Assembly (NCBI GenBank): GCA_041495845.1
Contig: JBGQDM010000019.1
Coordinates: 1 to 37,392, forward strand
Source of the DNA: JBGQDM01 sp041495845
Lineage (GTDB): Bacteria > Acidobacteriota > Terriglobia > Terriglobales > Acidobacteriaceae
Direction: 5' to 3'
DNA: 37,392 nt
Shown: in pieces, positions 18,170 to 28,428 of the stretch
Position numbering within the stretch: the first letter of the stretch is position 1
How the letters are laid out: each line of letters starts with the position of its first letter
The notes under the pieces: generated by a model
The model's database searches: none
Seen by the model: the letters and a program-made list of their open reading frames with translations, nothing else
Told to the model about the DNA's origin: nothing
Position numbers and translations under genes: made by a program

Positions 18170-18210
18170 TGGGGCGGCGCTCGCTGCGCCGGAGCCTTCC
18201 CGTTCGAGGC

Positions 18211-20444
18211 GTGCCTGTTCCGGATCCAAATCGTCCCGCGCCAGTGCCGTCCCGGCGGCGCCATGCGGTGTTGTGGCTGGCTGCCGGTGTGCTCCTGGTG
18301 TTCGTTGCCGGCATTTCGCAGACTTCGTTTGATCTGAATTTTCTCAATCCCAATTCCAACCAGGAAACGCTGATTCTGGCTGCGCTCTCGGCGCTCATTT
18401 TCCTGCTCCTGATCGCCATCACCTTCGTCTGGATGCGCAACCTGGTCAAGCTCTATGCCGAGCGCCGGCTGGGCGTATTGGGATCGAAGTTCCGCACCCG
18501 GATGCTGGTGGGCGCGCTCTTGCTCTCCATGTTGCCGGTGGTGGCGCAGTTTGGCTCGGCTTACATTTTGCTCAACCGCTCCATCGACAAATGGTTCTCG
18601 CGCCCTGTGGAGGACGTACGTCAGGACACGGGGGCGATGGCGGCCCTGCTTTCCACCTACGCCGCGCAGAATGCCCGCTCCGAGGCGGAAGCCATCGCCG
18701 CCGCTCCGGAAGTCCAGCATGCGTTTGCTGCCGGTAATTTCTCACCCGTGGTGGCAGAGTTCCAACGGCACCAGACCACGCTGCAGGGAGGTTTTGCCGT
18801 CGCCCTGGTGGAGGGCGAAGCGGAAGCCAGTCTGGCTGTGCCGGTAGCCTGGTCGCTGCTCAAACCCAAACTTCCCCTGGGCAAGGCGGGCCTCCGTGAA
18901 CCGGCGCGGTTTTCCCTGCAGGACATTGACTACATGGTGAGCGCGGCCCCGGTGAGCGCCCGCGGACAAATTCTCGTGGCCATGCCGCTGCCGCCGGCGT
19001 TTGGCAAGGCCATGCTGCAACTCGACGCGAGCCAGCAACGCTATTTTGAGTTGAGCCGGCGGCGCAAACTTCTGCGACGGACTTATGTGGAACTGCTGCT
19101 GTTGCTCACCATGCTGGTGATTTTTGCGTCCACATGGCTGGCGCTTTTTGTTGCCAAACTGGTCACCCGCCCGGTGGAGGCGCTGGCCGGCGCCATGCAG
19201 GAGGTTTCCCGTGGCCGGCTCGACTACCGCCTGGAAGTTTCAGCGGCGGATGAACTGGGCGATCTGGTCCGCTCGTTCAACCGCATGGCCGGCGAACTGG
19301 AGAGCAGCCGCCGCCAGATTGAAGCTTCCAGCCGGGACCTGGCCGATGCCAATGTCGCTCTGGAACAACGGCGCCGGCACATCGCGACCATCCTGGAGAG
19401 TATTCCTACCGGCGTTGTCTCGCTCGACGCGGAGCGCAGGGTCACCCACCTCAATCGCGCCTTCTTGCGCCTATTTCACGTGGAGGAAGCGCAGGCGGCG
19501 CAGTTGACCGGGCAGGCGCTGCAGGAAATTCTGCCGCTGGAAGTGGTGGAGGACCTGCAACCTCAGCTGCGGCGTGCCGAGCGCATGGGCATGACCACGA
19601 CCCAGATGGAGATGACGGTACAGCGGGCCACCGTGAATGTCGCCGTCACCATCGCGGCGCTGGAACACGGCAATCAGCGTCTCGGGTATGTATTGGTGTT
19701 CGACGATCTTTCCGACTTGCTGAAGGGCCAAAAGCAGGCGGCATGGCGGGAAGTGGCGCAGCGCGTGGCCCATGAAATCAAGAACCCGCTCACTCCGATC
19801 GCGCTTTCGGCAGAGCGGATCCGGCGCCGCCTGGAGCGTGGACTGGCCCCAGATGAAGCCGGGCTGCGCGTGATTGACGAGTGCGCGCGCACCATCGGCG
19901 GCGCCGTGGAGACGGTGCGCACGCTGGTGGATGAATTTTCCACGCTGGCCCGCTTTCCGGCGGCCAAGCCGCAGCCTTCCGACCTCAACCAGATTGTGCG
20001 CGCCGCCCTGGCTCTGTTCGACGGGCGGCTCGATGGCATCCGGGTGCAGTCTTCGCTGGCGCCGGAACTTCCGCCCATTCAGGCCGATCCCGAATCGCTC
20101 AAGCGCGCCCTCGCCAACCTGGTGGACAATGCCGCGGAAGCCATGCAGGGCGCCATGTTGCGGGAAATCCAAATCTCCACCGCGCTCGTCGCCAGCCGCG
20201 ATGCGGTCGAAATCGTCATCGCTGACACCGGCCACGGCGTCACTCGCGAACTTAAGGAGAAATTGTTTCTACCCTACTTCTCCACCAAGAAGCGCGGCAC
20301 CGGGCTGGGCTTAGCCATTGTCAGTCGCATCATTGAAGACCATCGTGGCTCCATTCGCGTGGAAGAGAACCAGCCGGTGGGGGCGCGTTTCGTGATTGAA
20401 TTGCCCGTAGTGGCCGAGGCCGTGCCGGAGCCGGCCGCCCGCGC

Positions 20445-20448
<4 letters not shown>
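18211..20448 (+). CDS. NtrY-like membrane sensor histidine kinase
   Basis: A roughly 745-residue kinase. Membrane helices lie near the N-terminus (AVLWLAAGVLLVFVAGIS, LILAALSALIFLLLIAITFVW, MLVGALLLSMLPVVAQFGSAY). An extracytoplasmic sensor region of about 150 residues follows, then a helix with LLLLLTMLVIFASTWLALF and a HAMP domain (LVTRPVEALAGAMQEVSRG). A PAS domain (ILESIPTGVVSLDAERRVTHLN) precedes the H-box AQRVAHEIKNPLTPIALSAERI, the NtrY hallmark. The HATPase part shows NLVDNAAEAM, IADTGHGV and GTGLGLAIV. The GTG at 18211 is one of several start candidates (TTG 18169, GTG 18244), and none has a strong ribosome site. It overlaps the regulator gene by 4 bases (ATGA), so the two form a pair. 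The signal is unknown; nitrogen control should not be assumed. Confidence 0.9.
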
Positions 20449-21800
<1,352 letters not shown>

Positions 21801-21803
21801 GGG

Positions 21804-22298
21804 CTAGCGTTTCAACATGCGGATTTCCGTGCCGTTGCGATGGTAGCGCACTTCATCCATCAGGCGGTGAATCAGGAAAATGCCGCGCCCGTGGTTGGCA
21901 TACAGGTTCTCGTCGTGCAGCGGGTTGGGTAGGTTCTTGGGATTGAATCCGTTTCCCTGGTCCCGCACCACGATCAGCACGCCCCGCTTGTCGGTGGCCA
22001 CGCGGCACTCCACCGTCTTGCCCGGATCGCATTTGCAGCCGTGCACGACGGCATTGGCCAGCGCTTCCGTCAGCGCCAGTTCGATGGCATCTTCTTTGCC
22101 GTGGGCGTGCGGGACTTTGCGGACCTCGGCCATCACTCTCTGCACGACGGGGTCAATCGCGCTTTTTTTCGCCGGAATTTTGACGTCCAGCTTGAGTACC
22201 AGAGCGCCGGTCGGGCGCGCGCGTTTTCGCCGCACGGGCGCCTTGCCGCGGGCCTGAGTCTTGCGCCCGCTCACTTTCTTCTTACCACGCAGTGGCAT
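21804..22298 (-). CDS. RsbW-like ATP-binding protein (HATPase_c_2, anti-sigma/serine kinase type)
   Basis: A 164-residue protein with the GHKL ATPase fold of RsbW/SpoIIAB-type kinases, which bind sigma factors or phosphorylate anti-sigma-factor antagonists. Motifs are ELALTEALANAVVHG (N-box with E and N), VVRDQGNGFNP (G1) and NHGRGIFLIHRLMDEVRY (G2). The first 30 residues are a strongly basic tail (KKKVSGRKTQARGKAPVRRKRAR), unusual for this family and perhaps a nucleic-acid or membrane contact. It starts inside the end of the gamma-glutamyltransferase gene (17-base overlap) with GAGGA 7 nt upstream of the ATG. No antagonist (STAS) or sigma gene is adjacent, so its partner is unknown. Confidence 0.82.
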   Translation of the reverse strand: MPLRGKKKVSGRKTQARGKAPVRRKRARPTGALVLKLDVKIPAKKSAIDPVVQRVMAEVRKVPHAHGKEDAIELALTEALANAVVHGCKCDPGKTVECRVATDKRGVLIVVRDQGNGFNPKNLPNPLHDENLYANHGRGIFLIHRLMDEVRYHRNGTEIRMLKR

Positions 22299-24111
22299 AC
22301 CGGTGTCCTCGCACGTCGGCGCCGGCCTTCATCACTCCGGTCGCAGCGTCAAACTCGATCATGGTCGGTGCGGTGGGGTTGTCCCATGCACCCTGTACTA
22401 CCATGTGATGCCCCAACTGGCGCAAACGTTCCACCGTTGCCGGCGCCAGCCGGTCCTCGACTTCCAGCACCAGCGGCTCATCCCCGTGGTCGTCGAACGA
22501 ACTGTACATTGCCTCCGAGTTAAAACGTGTGGCCTCCACCGCTTCCTGTGGATTCATCCCGAACTCGACGCGGTTAAGGAAAATCTGCAGCAAGGTTTGG
22601 TCCTGACTGTCTCCACCCGGGGTGGAGAATGCCAGCCAAGGTTGCCCGTTGCGCACGGCAAGGGTAGGGGTGAGCGTGATGCGCGGCCGCTTGTGAGGCG
22701 CGAGCTGGTTCGGATGTCCGGCCGTCAGCACGAAACTCTGGGCCCGCTGCGTCAACGGAATGCCGGTGTCTCCAGCGATCACCGCCGGGGTCCAGGCGCC
22801 GCTCGGGGTCGCGGAAAACAGCGTTCCGTCCTTATCAATCACGTTCACGCAAGTCGTATCTTCGTGTTCCGCGTTGCGATCGGAAAACCGTGCGCGAATA
22901 AAATCCGCCGACGCTCGTGCCGCCATTCGCCCCGGGTCGCCGGGAATGTGCTCGCCGGAAGCCTTGTCACTCTGCAGCAAAGGCCGCCGCAGGTTGGCGT
23001 AATCCTTGGAGAGCAACTGTGCCGGTATGGTGCTGAAATCGGGATCGCCGTAGTAGGCATCGCGGTCGGCATAGCCCAGCTTCATCGCTTCCACCACGGT
23101 ATGGATATATTCCGGCGAGTTGTGGCCCATCGCCTTCAGATCGAAGCCTTCGAGCAAGTTCAAGTTTTCGATCACCACTGGCCCCTGGCTCCAGAACCCA
23201 GCTTTGTAAATTTCGATGCCACGATAGGTGGTGTGTACCGGCTCATCCACGCGCGCGTGATAGGCGGCGAAGTCGGAGGCGCGCAGCAGGCAGCCCGCTT
23301 GCTCGCAGAATTTGCTGATGCTGCCCGCGATCGGTCCGCGATAAAAGTAGTCGCGCACCGCGGTAATTCCCGCTGCTCTGCCCGCAGATGCCTTCTTGCC
23401 CTCCGCGTCGGCCATGGCCAGGAAGGTTCGCGCCAAATCTGCTTGTACGAAGATGCTCCCTTCTTGCGGCACGCTTCCGCCGGGAAGAAACACCGCCCGC
23501 GACGTCGGCCATTTCTCGATCGACTCCCGGCTGTGCCCGATGGCGTGCGAAAGATGAACATCAATCGGAAATCCCTGCGCCAGTTCCACCGCCGGCTGAA
23601 TCACTTGCCGGAAACTCATGGTGCCGTAGTTCTGCAGCGCGAGAAGAAGAGAATCCACCGCGCCTGGAACGATTGCGCTTAACGGGCCGAACGACGGAAT
23701 GGTCCCGGCATGCGCCTCGGCGTTGGTGGCTGCTGCCAGCAGCCGCGGATCGTCTTTCTTGAGCGAGCGGTAGAACTCCACCGTTGCCAGTTCCGGCGCA
23801 ACGCCGGTGCCATTGATTGCCACCACTGGCTTGCCGGGCATCTTGATCAGAATCGGGCACTCGCCGCCGGCGGCGAAGCTGCCCTGTTCGACGACGGCAG
23901 CGGCAAATACCGTGGCTACGCCTGCATCCACCGCATTGCCACCCTGTTGCAGAATGCGCAATCCCGCTTGCGCCACCAGCGGGTGTCCGGCCGCCACCGC
24001 TCCGTGCTTGCCCATGACCAACGGCTTCACGGTAGCCGCGCTGCTGCTTCCGCCAAGGAGCACAGCCATGAGACACACCCCGCCCAAACGCTTCGCCACT
24101 GTTTCCATCAT
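22282..24111 (-). CDS. ggt: Gamma-glutamyltransferase family hydrolase
   Basis: A 609-residue Ntn-hydrolase precursor with a signal peptide (GGVCLMAVLLGGSSSAA), so periplasmic. GGT cleaves gamma-glutamyl bonds of glutathione and related compounds after self-cutting into two chains. The N-part shows GAVAAGHPLVAQAGLRILQQGGNAVDAGVA, the family hallmark. The self-cleavage point is EDTTCVNVIDKDG, where one of the paired Thr (419/420) becomes the nucleophile. The C-part has STPGGDSQDQTLLQIF. Residues after the nucleophile (SATPSGAW, where E. coli has TYTLN) diverge, so substrate range may differ; cephalosporin-acylase-like relatives are possible. The ATG at 24111 has GGGGG about 9 nt upstream. A promoter candidate lies at 24142-24170, just behind era, and the RsbW-like gene overlaps its 3' end. 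Confidence 0.88.
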   Translation of the reverse strand: MMETVAKRLGGVCLMAVLLGGSSSAATVKPLVMGKHGAVAAGHPLVAQAGLRILQQGGNAVDAGVATVFAAAVVEQGSFAAGGECPILIKMPGKPVVAINGTGVAPELATVEFYRSLKKDDPRLLAAATNAEAHAGTIPSFGPLSAIVPGAVDSLLLALQNYGTMSFRQVIQPAVELAQGFPIDVHLSHAIGHSRESIEKWPTSRAVFLPGGSVPQEGSIFVQADLARTFLAMADAEGKKASAGRAAGITAVRDYFYRGPIAGSISKFCEQAGCLLRASDFAAYHARVDEPVHTTYRGIEIYKAGFWSQGPVVIENLNLLEGFDLKAMGHNSPEYIHTVVEAMKLGYADRDAYYGDPDFSTIPAQLLSKDYANLRRPLLQSDKASGEHIPGDPGRMAARASADFIRARFSDRNAEHEDTTCVNVIDKDGTLFSATPSGAWTPAVIAGDTGIPLTQRAQSFVLTAGHPNQLAPHKRPRITLTPTLAVRNGQPWLAFSTPGGDSQDQTLLQIFLNRVEFGMNPQEAVEATRFNSEAMYSSFDDHGDEPLVLEVEDRLAPATVERLRQLGHHMVVQGAWDNPTAPTMIEFDAATGVMKAGADVRGHRYATAW

Positions 24112-24141
24112 CAAATTTATCCCCCAGCCAAGGAATCGGTG

Positions 24142-24170
24142 ATTCTATTCGGAGATGCGAAGAACCGCAA
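24142..24170 (-). promoter_or_regulatory. Promoter candidate for the gamma-glutamyltransferase gene
   Basis: On the minus strand TTGCGG (24170-24165), a 17-bp spacer and TAGAAT (24147-24142, 5 of 6). It sits between the era stop and the ggt ATG, giving a leader of about 25 nt that contains the ribosome site. Confidence 0.45.
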
Positions 24171-24182
24171 TCACTCTGGGAC

Positions 24183-25118
24183 TTACTCCCGCGGCGGGCC
24201 CGCCATCTGTTCCAACTGCAAACGCCAGTCCAGTCCTTCCACGAAACTGTCCGAGTCCCGCCAGCGGGCTTTCACCTTAACAAAAAGCGCCAGAAACACC
24301 CGCTTGTGCACCAGTGTTTCAATCTCCAGTCGCGCCGCGGTCCCGATCTTCTTCAGCATCTGTCCGCCGCGGCCTACCAGGATCGCTTTCTGTCCGTCGC
24401 GTTCGCAGTAGATGACGGCGGCGATGCGAGTTAATTTCTTGCCTTCCTCGAACTGCTCAATCAGCACCGAGGTGGCATGCGGCACTTCTTCTTTCGTCGC
24501 CAGCAGCACCTGTTCGCGAATGGCCTCGGCCACCATAAAACGCAGCGGCTGATCGGTCACCTGGTCTTCCGGAAAATAGCGCGGCCCTTCGCGCAGCCCG
24601 GCAACGGTGGCATTCAGTAACGCGTCGAGGCCCTGCTTCTTCAATGCGGAGATGGGCATGATTTCGCGGAAGGCATGCTGCTGCCGGTAGTGTTCGATCA
24701 GCGGCAACAGGTCCTGCTTGTCGATCCGGTCAATTTTGTTGAGCAGCAAGAAGGCGGGAGTGCCGGCAGCTTCGAGCAGTTGCAGCACAAAGCGCTCGCC
24801 GGGGTTAGTTTTTTCGCTGGCGTCGGCAATCAGGAAAATCAGGTCGCAGCCGCGCAGGGCTTCCCGCACTTCCCGCATCATCTGGCGGCCCAGGGCGGTG
24901 TCGGCTTTGTGCACGCCGGGCGTGTCGATGAGTACGACCTGTGCCGCCGGACGCCCTTTGATCTTTGGCAGGTTCAGGATTCCCAGCAGGCGATTGCGCG
25001 TCGTCTGCGGTTTGGGGCTGACGATGGCGAGTTTCTCCCCAGCCAGCGCGTTGAGCAGCGTGCTCTTGCCCGCGTTGGGGCGGCCGAGGATGCAGACAAA
25101 GCCTGAGCGAAGGGCCAT
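24183..25118 (-). CDS. era: GTPase Era
   Basis: A 311-residue GTPase that binds the 3' end of 16S rRNA and assists 30S maturation. G motifs are GRPNAGKS (G1, 12-19), IDTPGV (G3), LLNKIDRID (G4) and ISALKKQG (G5). The C-terminal KH domain has the GRGGQMLKKIG signature and the ending KVKARWRDSD, matching Era length and layout. It is the last gene of the phoH-ybeY-corC-era string, 18 bp after the CNNM/CorC stop. That order links rRNA processing (YbeY) and 30S assembly (Era), as in many bacteria. No anomalies seen. Confidence 0.97.
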   Translation of the reverse strand: MALRSGFVCILGRPNAGKSTLLNALAGEKLAIVSPKPQTTRNRLLGILNLPKIKGRPAAQVVLIDTPGVHKADTALGRQMMREVREALRGCDLIFLIADASEKTNPGERFVLQLLEAAGTPAFLLLNKIDRIDKQDLLPLIEHYRQQHAFREIMPISALKKQGLDALLNATVAGLREGPRYFPEDQVTDQPLRFMVAEAIREQVLLATKEEVPHATSVLIEQFEEGKKLTRIAAVIYCERDGQKAILVGRGGQMLKKIGTAARLEIETLVHKRVFLALFVKVKARWRDSDSFVEGLDWRLQLEQMAGPPRE

Positions 25119-25136
25119 CGCGATTGGTGGGAGTTG

Positions 25137-26432
25137 CTACTCCCCCTCAACTTTCTTCAGGCTGAGCCGCAGTTCGGACGGTTGCATGGAACGGATGCGA
25201 ACGCGCTCCACTCGCCGGTCGGTGGACTCCAGCACTTCAAAGCGCAACCCGCCGCCTTCCACCACTTCGCCCGTTTGCGGAATTCTGCCGGCCAGCTCAC
25301 TGACTAATCCGGCGACGGTGGCTGCTTCGGCGGCTTCCGGTTTGCTGCCAAACAGTTCCGCCAAACGGTCCACATCCATGCTGCCGGGCACCAGGTAGGC
25401 GGAGTCACTTTCCCGCACGATGTCTGCCTGCGCGTCGTGATCATCACGGATTTCGCCGACAATCTCTTCCACCAGGTCTTCAATCGTGACCAGGCCGGCC
25501 ACCCCACCGTATTCGTCCACCACAATGGCCATGCGCACGTGCTTGCGCTGCATCTCGCGCAACAATTCGTTGCTGCGCCGGGTCTCGGGTACGAAATACA
25601 CCTCGGTGCGCATCAGGCTGCCCACGGTGCGGCTGGCCGCTTCACTGTCGGCCACCTGCAGCACGTCCTGCGCACTCAGGACTCCCTTGATGTTGTGGAC
25701 GGAACTTTCATAGACCGGGACGCGGGAGAAACGCTTGGTGCGCAGCAAATCCACAAATTTCTCTACAGTCATATCCACGGGGACCGCCGTCATTTGCGGC
25801 CGCGGGGTCATGACTTCGCGCACCGTCTTGTCACCGAACTCCACCACCGACTGAATCAGCTGCCGGTCCTGCTCCTCCAGAATTCCTTCTTCCTGTCCCG
25901 CTTCGATCAGCGCATCCACCGCTTCGGCCTGGGTTTCCGGTTGTTCGTCAGCGTGTTGACGGGTGAGGGCAGTGACCGACTGCGCGAAACCGAGCGCCAG
26001 CGTCACCGGCATCACCAGGTAAATGAGGCAGCGCAGCAGCCACAGCCAGCGCACCAGCCATTGGCCACGCGTGCGCGCGAAAAAGATAAAGGGCAGTAGC
26101 CGGTTGAAAATCACGATGATGATGATCAAAATGGCAGCCGCTTCGGCAATTTCCGCCCCACCCCAGTTGCTGTCCAGGAACACCGTGTAGGCCACCAGCA
26201 CCGCCAGCGTTGCCGTGGTCAACTGCGTGATTACGGCCATGGAGAGGCTGGCGCGTTCCCGGCTTACCCGCAGCCGGGGTTCGATCTGCGCTTCAAAGGT
26301 GTCAATGTTGTCCTGAAATTCGCGCGACAGAAACTTGCCAATCTCGGCGTACACCCGGTCCACGTAGGAGGCCAGCGTGAGCAGCCCCAGCAACAGCACG
26401 AACCCCACTGCGACCAGCCAGATCATCATCAT
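25137..26432 (-). CDS. CNNM/CorC family membrane protein with CBS pair (second copy)
   Basis: A 431-residue protein with an N-terminal helix (MIWLVAVGFVLLLGLLTLASYVD) and further helices to about residue 150 (ITQLTTATLAVLVAYTVFL, AAILIIIIVIFN). A CBS pair follows: VREVMTPRPQMTAVPVDMTVEKFV, then MRTEVYFVPETRRSNELLREM with VVDEYGGVAGLVTIEDLVEEIVGEIRDD. A CorC_HlyC C-domain completes it. It lies in the ybeZ-ybeY-corC order of proteobacteria, so it is the positional corC counterpart, whereas E. coli CorC lacks the membrane part. Three tandem ATG codons begin the frame. The first overlaps the ybeY stop (TGA inside ATGATG), implying translational coupling. Ion specificity is not readable. Confidence 0.9.
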   Translation of the reverse strand: MMMIWLVAVGFVLLLGLLTLASYVDRVYAEIGKFLSREFQDNIDTFEAQIEPRLRVSRERASLSMAVITQLTTATLAVLVAYTVFLDSNWGGAEIAEAAAILIIIIVIFNRLLPFIFFARTRGQWLVRWLWLLRCLIYLVMPVTLALGFAQSVTALTRQHADEQPETQAEAVDALIEAGQEEGILEEQDRQLIQSVVEFGDKTVREVMTPRPQMTAVPVDMTVEKFVDLLRTKRFSRVPVYESSVHNIKGVLSAQDVLQVADSEAASRTVGSLMRTEVYFVPETRRSNELLREMQRKHVRMAIVVDEYGGVAGLVTIEDLVEEIVGEIRDDHDAQADIVRESDSAYLVPGSMDVDRLAELFGSKPEAAEAATVAGLVSELAGRIPQTGEVVEGGGLRFEVLESTDRRVERVRIRSMQPSELRLSLKKVEGE

Positions 26433-26887
26433 CGGCGGTCCCGCCGTTTCTGCGGCCCTGCGGCCCTTTCGATCAGGCCCGCCGGCAGGCCCAGCATTTG
26501 CCGCAGCTTCATTTCGCGCCTCGCCATTTCGCCATCATCCCGCTCATGATCATATCCGGCCAGATGCAGCACGCCATGCAGAATGAGGATTTTGATTTCT
26601 TCGGCGGTCGTGTGCCCCAGCCGCCGCGCGTTCTGCGCCGCGATGCCCGCCGAGATCGCCAGATCCCCCGCCATGCGCAAGGGTAGTCCGGGAAGGGCAG
26701 GGAAGGAAAGCACATCCGTCGGCCGGTCCTGGCCCAGAAAGCGACGGTTGAGCGCCTGCAGATCACGGCTGCTGGTGACCAGCACCTGCACCGCGCCCTG
26801 TAATTTCGCCGCCCGGCAGGCGCGCGTCAGAAAGCGTCCCAGCCCCGCTGCGGTCGCGCCCACCACGGGTTTGCGGAGGATTACCAT
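26429..26887 (-). CDS. ybeY: Endoribonuclease YbeY
   Basis: A 152-residue metalloprotein acting in 16S rRNA 3' maturation and late 70S quality control. The zinc motif H-x3-H-x5-H is intact as HGVLHLAGYDH (His 104, 108, 114). The upstream RPTDVLSFPALPG segment is the other family signature. I chose ATG 26887 because MVILRKPVVG fits the usual N-terminus; a TTG at 26929 would add 14 residues, and no strong ribosome site is present at either. The gene lies 86 bp after phoH and overlaps the CNNM/CorC start by 4 bases. The role with PhoH (YbeZ) and Era in rRNA processing is known from other bacteria. Confidence 0.94.
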   Translation of the reverse strand: MVILRKPVVGATAAGLGRFLTRACRAAKLQGAVQVLVTSSRDLQALNRRFLGQDRPTDVLSFPALPGLPLRMAGDLAISAGIAAQNARRLGHTTAEEIKILILHGVLHLAGYDHERDDGEMARREMKLRQMLGLPAGLIERAAGPQKRRDRR

Positions 26888-26973
26888 TGGCAAATTGTTT
26901 TCGATGTCTGCCGTAGTCCTACAAAACAAAATGGAGGGTGCGCCGCCGCGGCCCTCCGGCCCAGTGCTTGGAT

Positions 26974-28023
26974 TTATCTCTGCGTGCCGGACTCGCGGGC
27001 CGCCGCCGCTTTTCCGTTCGACTCCCGGTTGTTTTGTGGCGCCTTATTTTCCAGGGTCAGCGACAATTGCGGTTCTGGTTGCCGCCCCTTGTACTCGTCG
27101 TAGGCGCGCACGATGCGCTGCACCAGATGGTGCCGCACCACATCGGCCTCGGAAAAATGAACGAACGCCAGCCCCTGCACCGTTTTCAGCGCGTCCATGG
27201 CTTCCACCAACCCGCTGCGCCGCGCGTTGGGCAGGTCAATCTGCGTGATGTCGCCGGTGATCACCGCCTTGGAATTGAACCCGAGCCGGGTGACGAACAT
27301 TTTCATCTGTTCCGTGGTTGTGTTCTGCGCTTCGTCCAAAATCACAAACGAGTCATTGAGCGTGCGCCCGCGCATGAAGGCGATAGGCGCAATTTCAATC
27401 ACGTTCTTCTCCAGATAGCGTTCCACCCGCTCCGGGTCGAGCATGTCGTAGAGCGCGTCGTACAGCGGACGCAGGTAGGGGTCGATCTTGTCTTGCAGCG
27501 TGCCCGGCAGAAAGCCAAGCCGCTCTCCCGCTTCCACCGCCGGCCGCGCCAGGATGATGCGGTTGACGCGCTTGGCCGTCAAGGCGGCAATCGCCATGGC
27601 CACCGCCAGATAAGTTTTTCCCGTGCCCGCTGGACCAATACCGAAGACCATGTCGTGCTTCTCAATGGCCTCGACATAGAGGCGCTGGTTCAGACTCTTG
27701 GGCTGGACGGTGAGACGTCCTAGCGACCGCTGCTTTCCCGCTTCGGCGAGCCCGCGCAACGTGGCGGAAGGGTCCGCTACCAGCAGTCGCAACATGCTTC
27801 CCAGATCGCCATTGGAGAACTGGTGGCCGGTGCGCTGCAGGTGCTGATAATCGGCAAACACCTGCTCCGCCCGCTGCACATCGCGGGCGGCGCCTTCAAT
27901 TTCCAGCGCGTCTGCGCGCAGGTCGATGGCCACGTTCAGACCATCTTCCAGCACGCGCAGGTTCTCGTCGCGCGTGCCGAAAAGCGTCTCGATATTCGGA
28001 CTGATCTCAATGCTTCGTTTCAT
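26974..28023 (-). CDS. ybeZ: PhoH-like ATPase (YbeZ type)
   Basis: A 349-residue PhoH-family NTPase with predicted RNA-helicase-like activity; it partners YbeY in other bacteria. The N-terminal part (1-105) resembles the KH-like domain of YbeZ (DALEIEGAARDVQRAEQVF). The PhoH domain has GPAGTGKT (130-137), SFVILDEAQNTT (Walker B), TGDITQIDLP and the ending VRHHLVQRIVRAYDEY. A C-terminal tail of about 30 residues is variable. The ATG start is preceded by AGGTTGGTGGC, a weak ribosome site. The first three genes of this string (phoH, ybeY, CNNM/CorC) are in the widespread order. Upstream is a 405-bp gene-free stretch, where its promoter should be. Confidence 0.95.
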   Translation of the reverse strand: MKRSIEISPNIETLFGTRDENLRVLEDGLNVAIDLRADALEIEGAARDVQRAEQVFADYQHLQRTGHQFSNGDLGSMLRLLVADPSATLRGLAEAGKQRSLGRLTVQPKSLNQRLYVEAIEKHDMVFGIGPAGTGKTYLAVAMAIAALTAKRVNRIILARPAVEAGERLGFLPGTLQDKIDPYLRPLYDALYDMLDPERVERYLEKNVIEIAPIAFMRGRTLNDSFVILDEAQNTTTEQMKMFVTRLGFNSKAVITGDITQIDLPNARRSGLVEAMDALKTVQGLAFVHFSEADVVRHHLVQRIVRAYDEYKGRQPEPQLSLTLENKAPQNNRESNGKAAAARESGTQR

Positions 28024-28428
28024 GCCACCAACCTGGCTAAGGCCGAGATTCGGCGCGGCCTCGATACACTTCTGCTCCGGGCTGGCCGACGGGCAGGATT
28101 TTCACTGGAGACGAACCACGAGGGAAACTCGCCACCGCAGTGGGGGCAACGACCATGTAAAGCTAGCGTAATCCGATGAACTGAGGAGAGTCAATGCCGG
28201 GCGGAGGCTCCTTACGTTCGATGAGCGCCAGCCAGAATTAGCCCAACGCGAAGGGTTGAAGATCCGATAGAGCGCCCCAGCGGCGCGAAAAAGTCGGTCA
28301 CGCTCAGGTTTGCCACGAACACCGGGCCAGTCCCGGAGGCACGACTGAAAGTTCAGGGCTGCGCCAGCGCATCAAGCTATCCAACAGGGCCTGCGGGGTC
28401 GCTGCTTGGGGAGTGCCGCACTCGTCGG
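28024..28428. other. Gene-free stretch between phoH and the TA module
   Basis: No gene is supported here. On the minus strand, about 28040-28190, a frame encodes RCPHCGGEFPSWF, which resembles half a zinc ribbon, but it has no start codon and no second Cys pair. A second frame without a start codon, ending at 28304, runs in from the antitoxin 3' end (see findings). No tRNA, hairpin terminator or convincing promoter was found. The stretch may be decayed coding sequence. Confidence 0.4.

Noticed and set aside
22261..23682. A 473-codon open frame antisense to gamma-glutamyltransferase
   Set aside because: No domain pattern and Arg/His-rich shadow composition. The ggt frame carries the signal peptide, catalytic Thr region and family signatures.
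28040..28190. Minus-strand frame with RCPHCGGEFPSWF, like a zinc ribbon upstream of phoH
   Set aside because: There is no start codon between the preceding stop and the motif, only one Cys pair, and the rest is low-complexity Arg/Ser. Kept only as a possible relic.
28205..28240. GTTCGAT resembling a tRNA T-loop in the gene-free stretch
   Set aside because: The flanking bases do not form a T-stem, and no acceptor or anticodon arms can be drawn.
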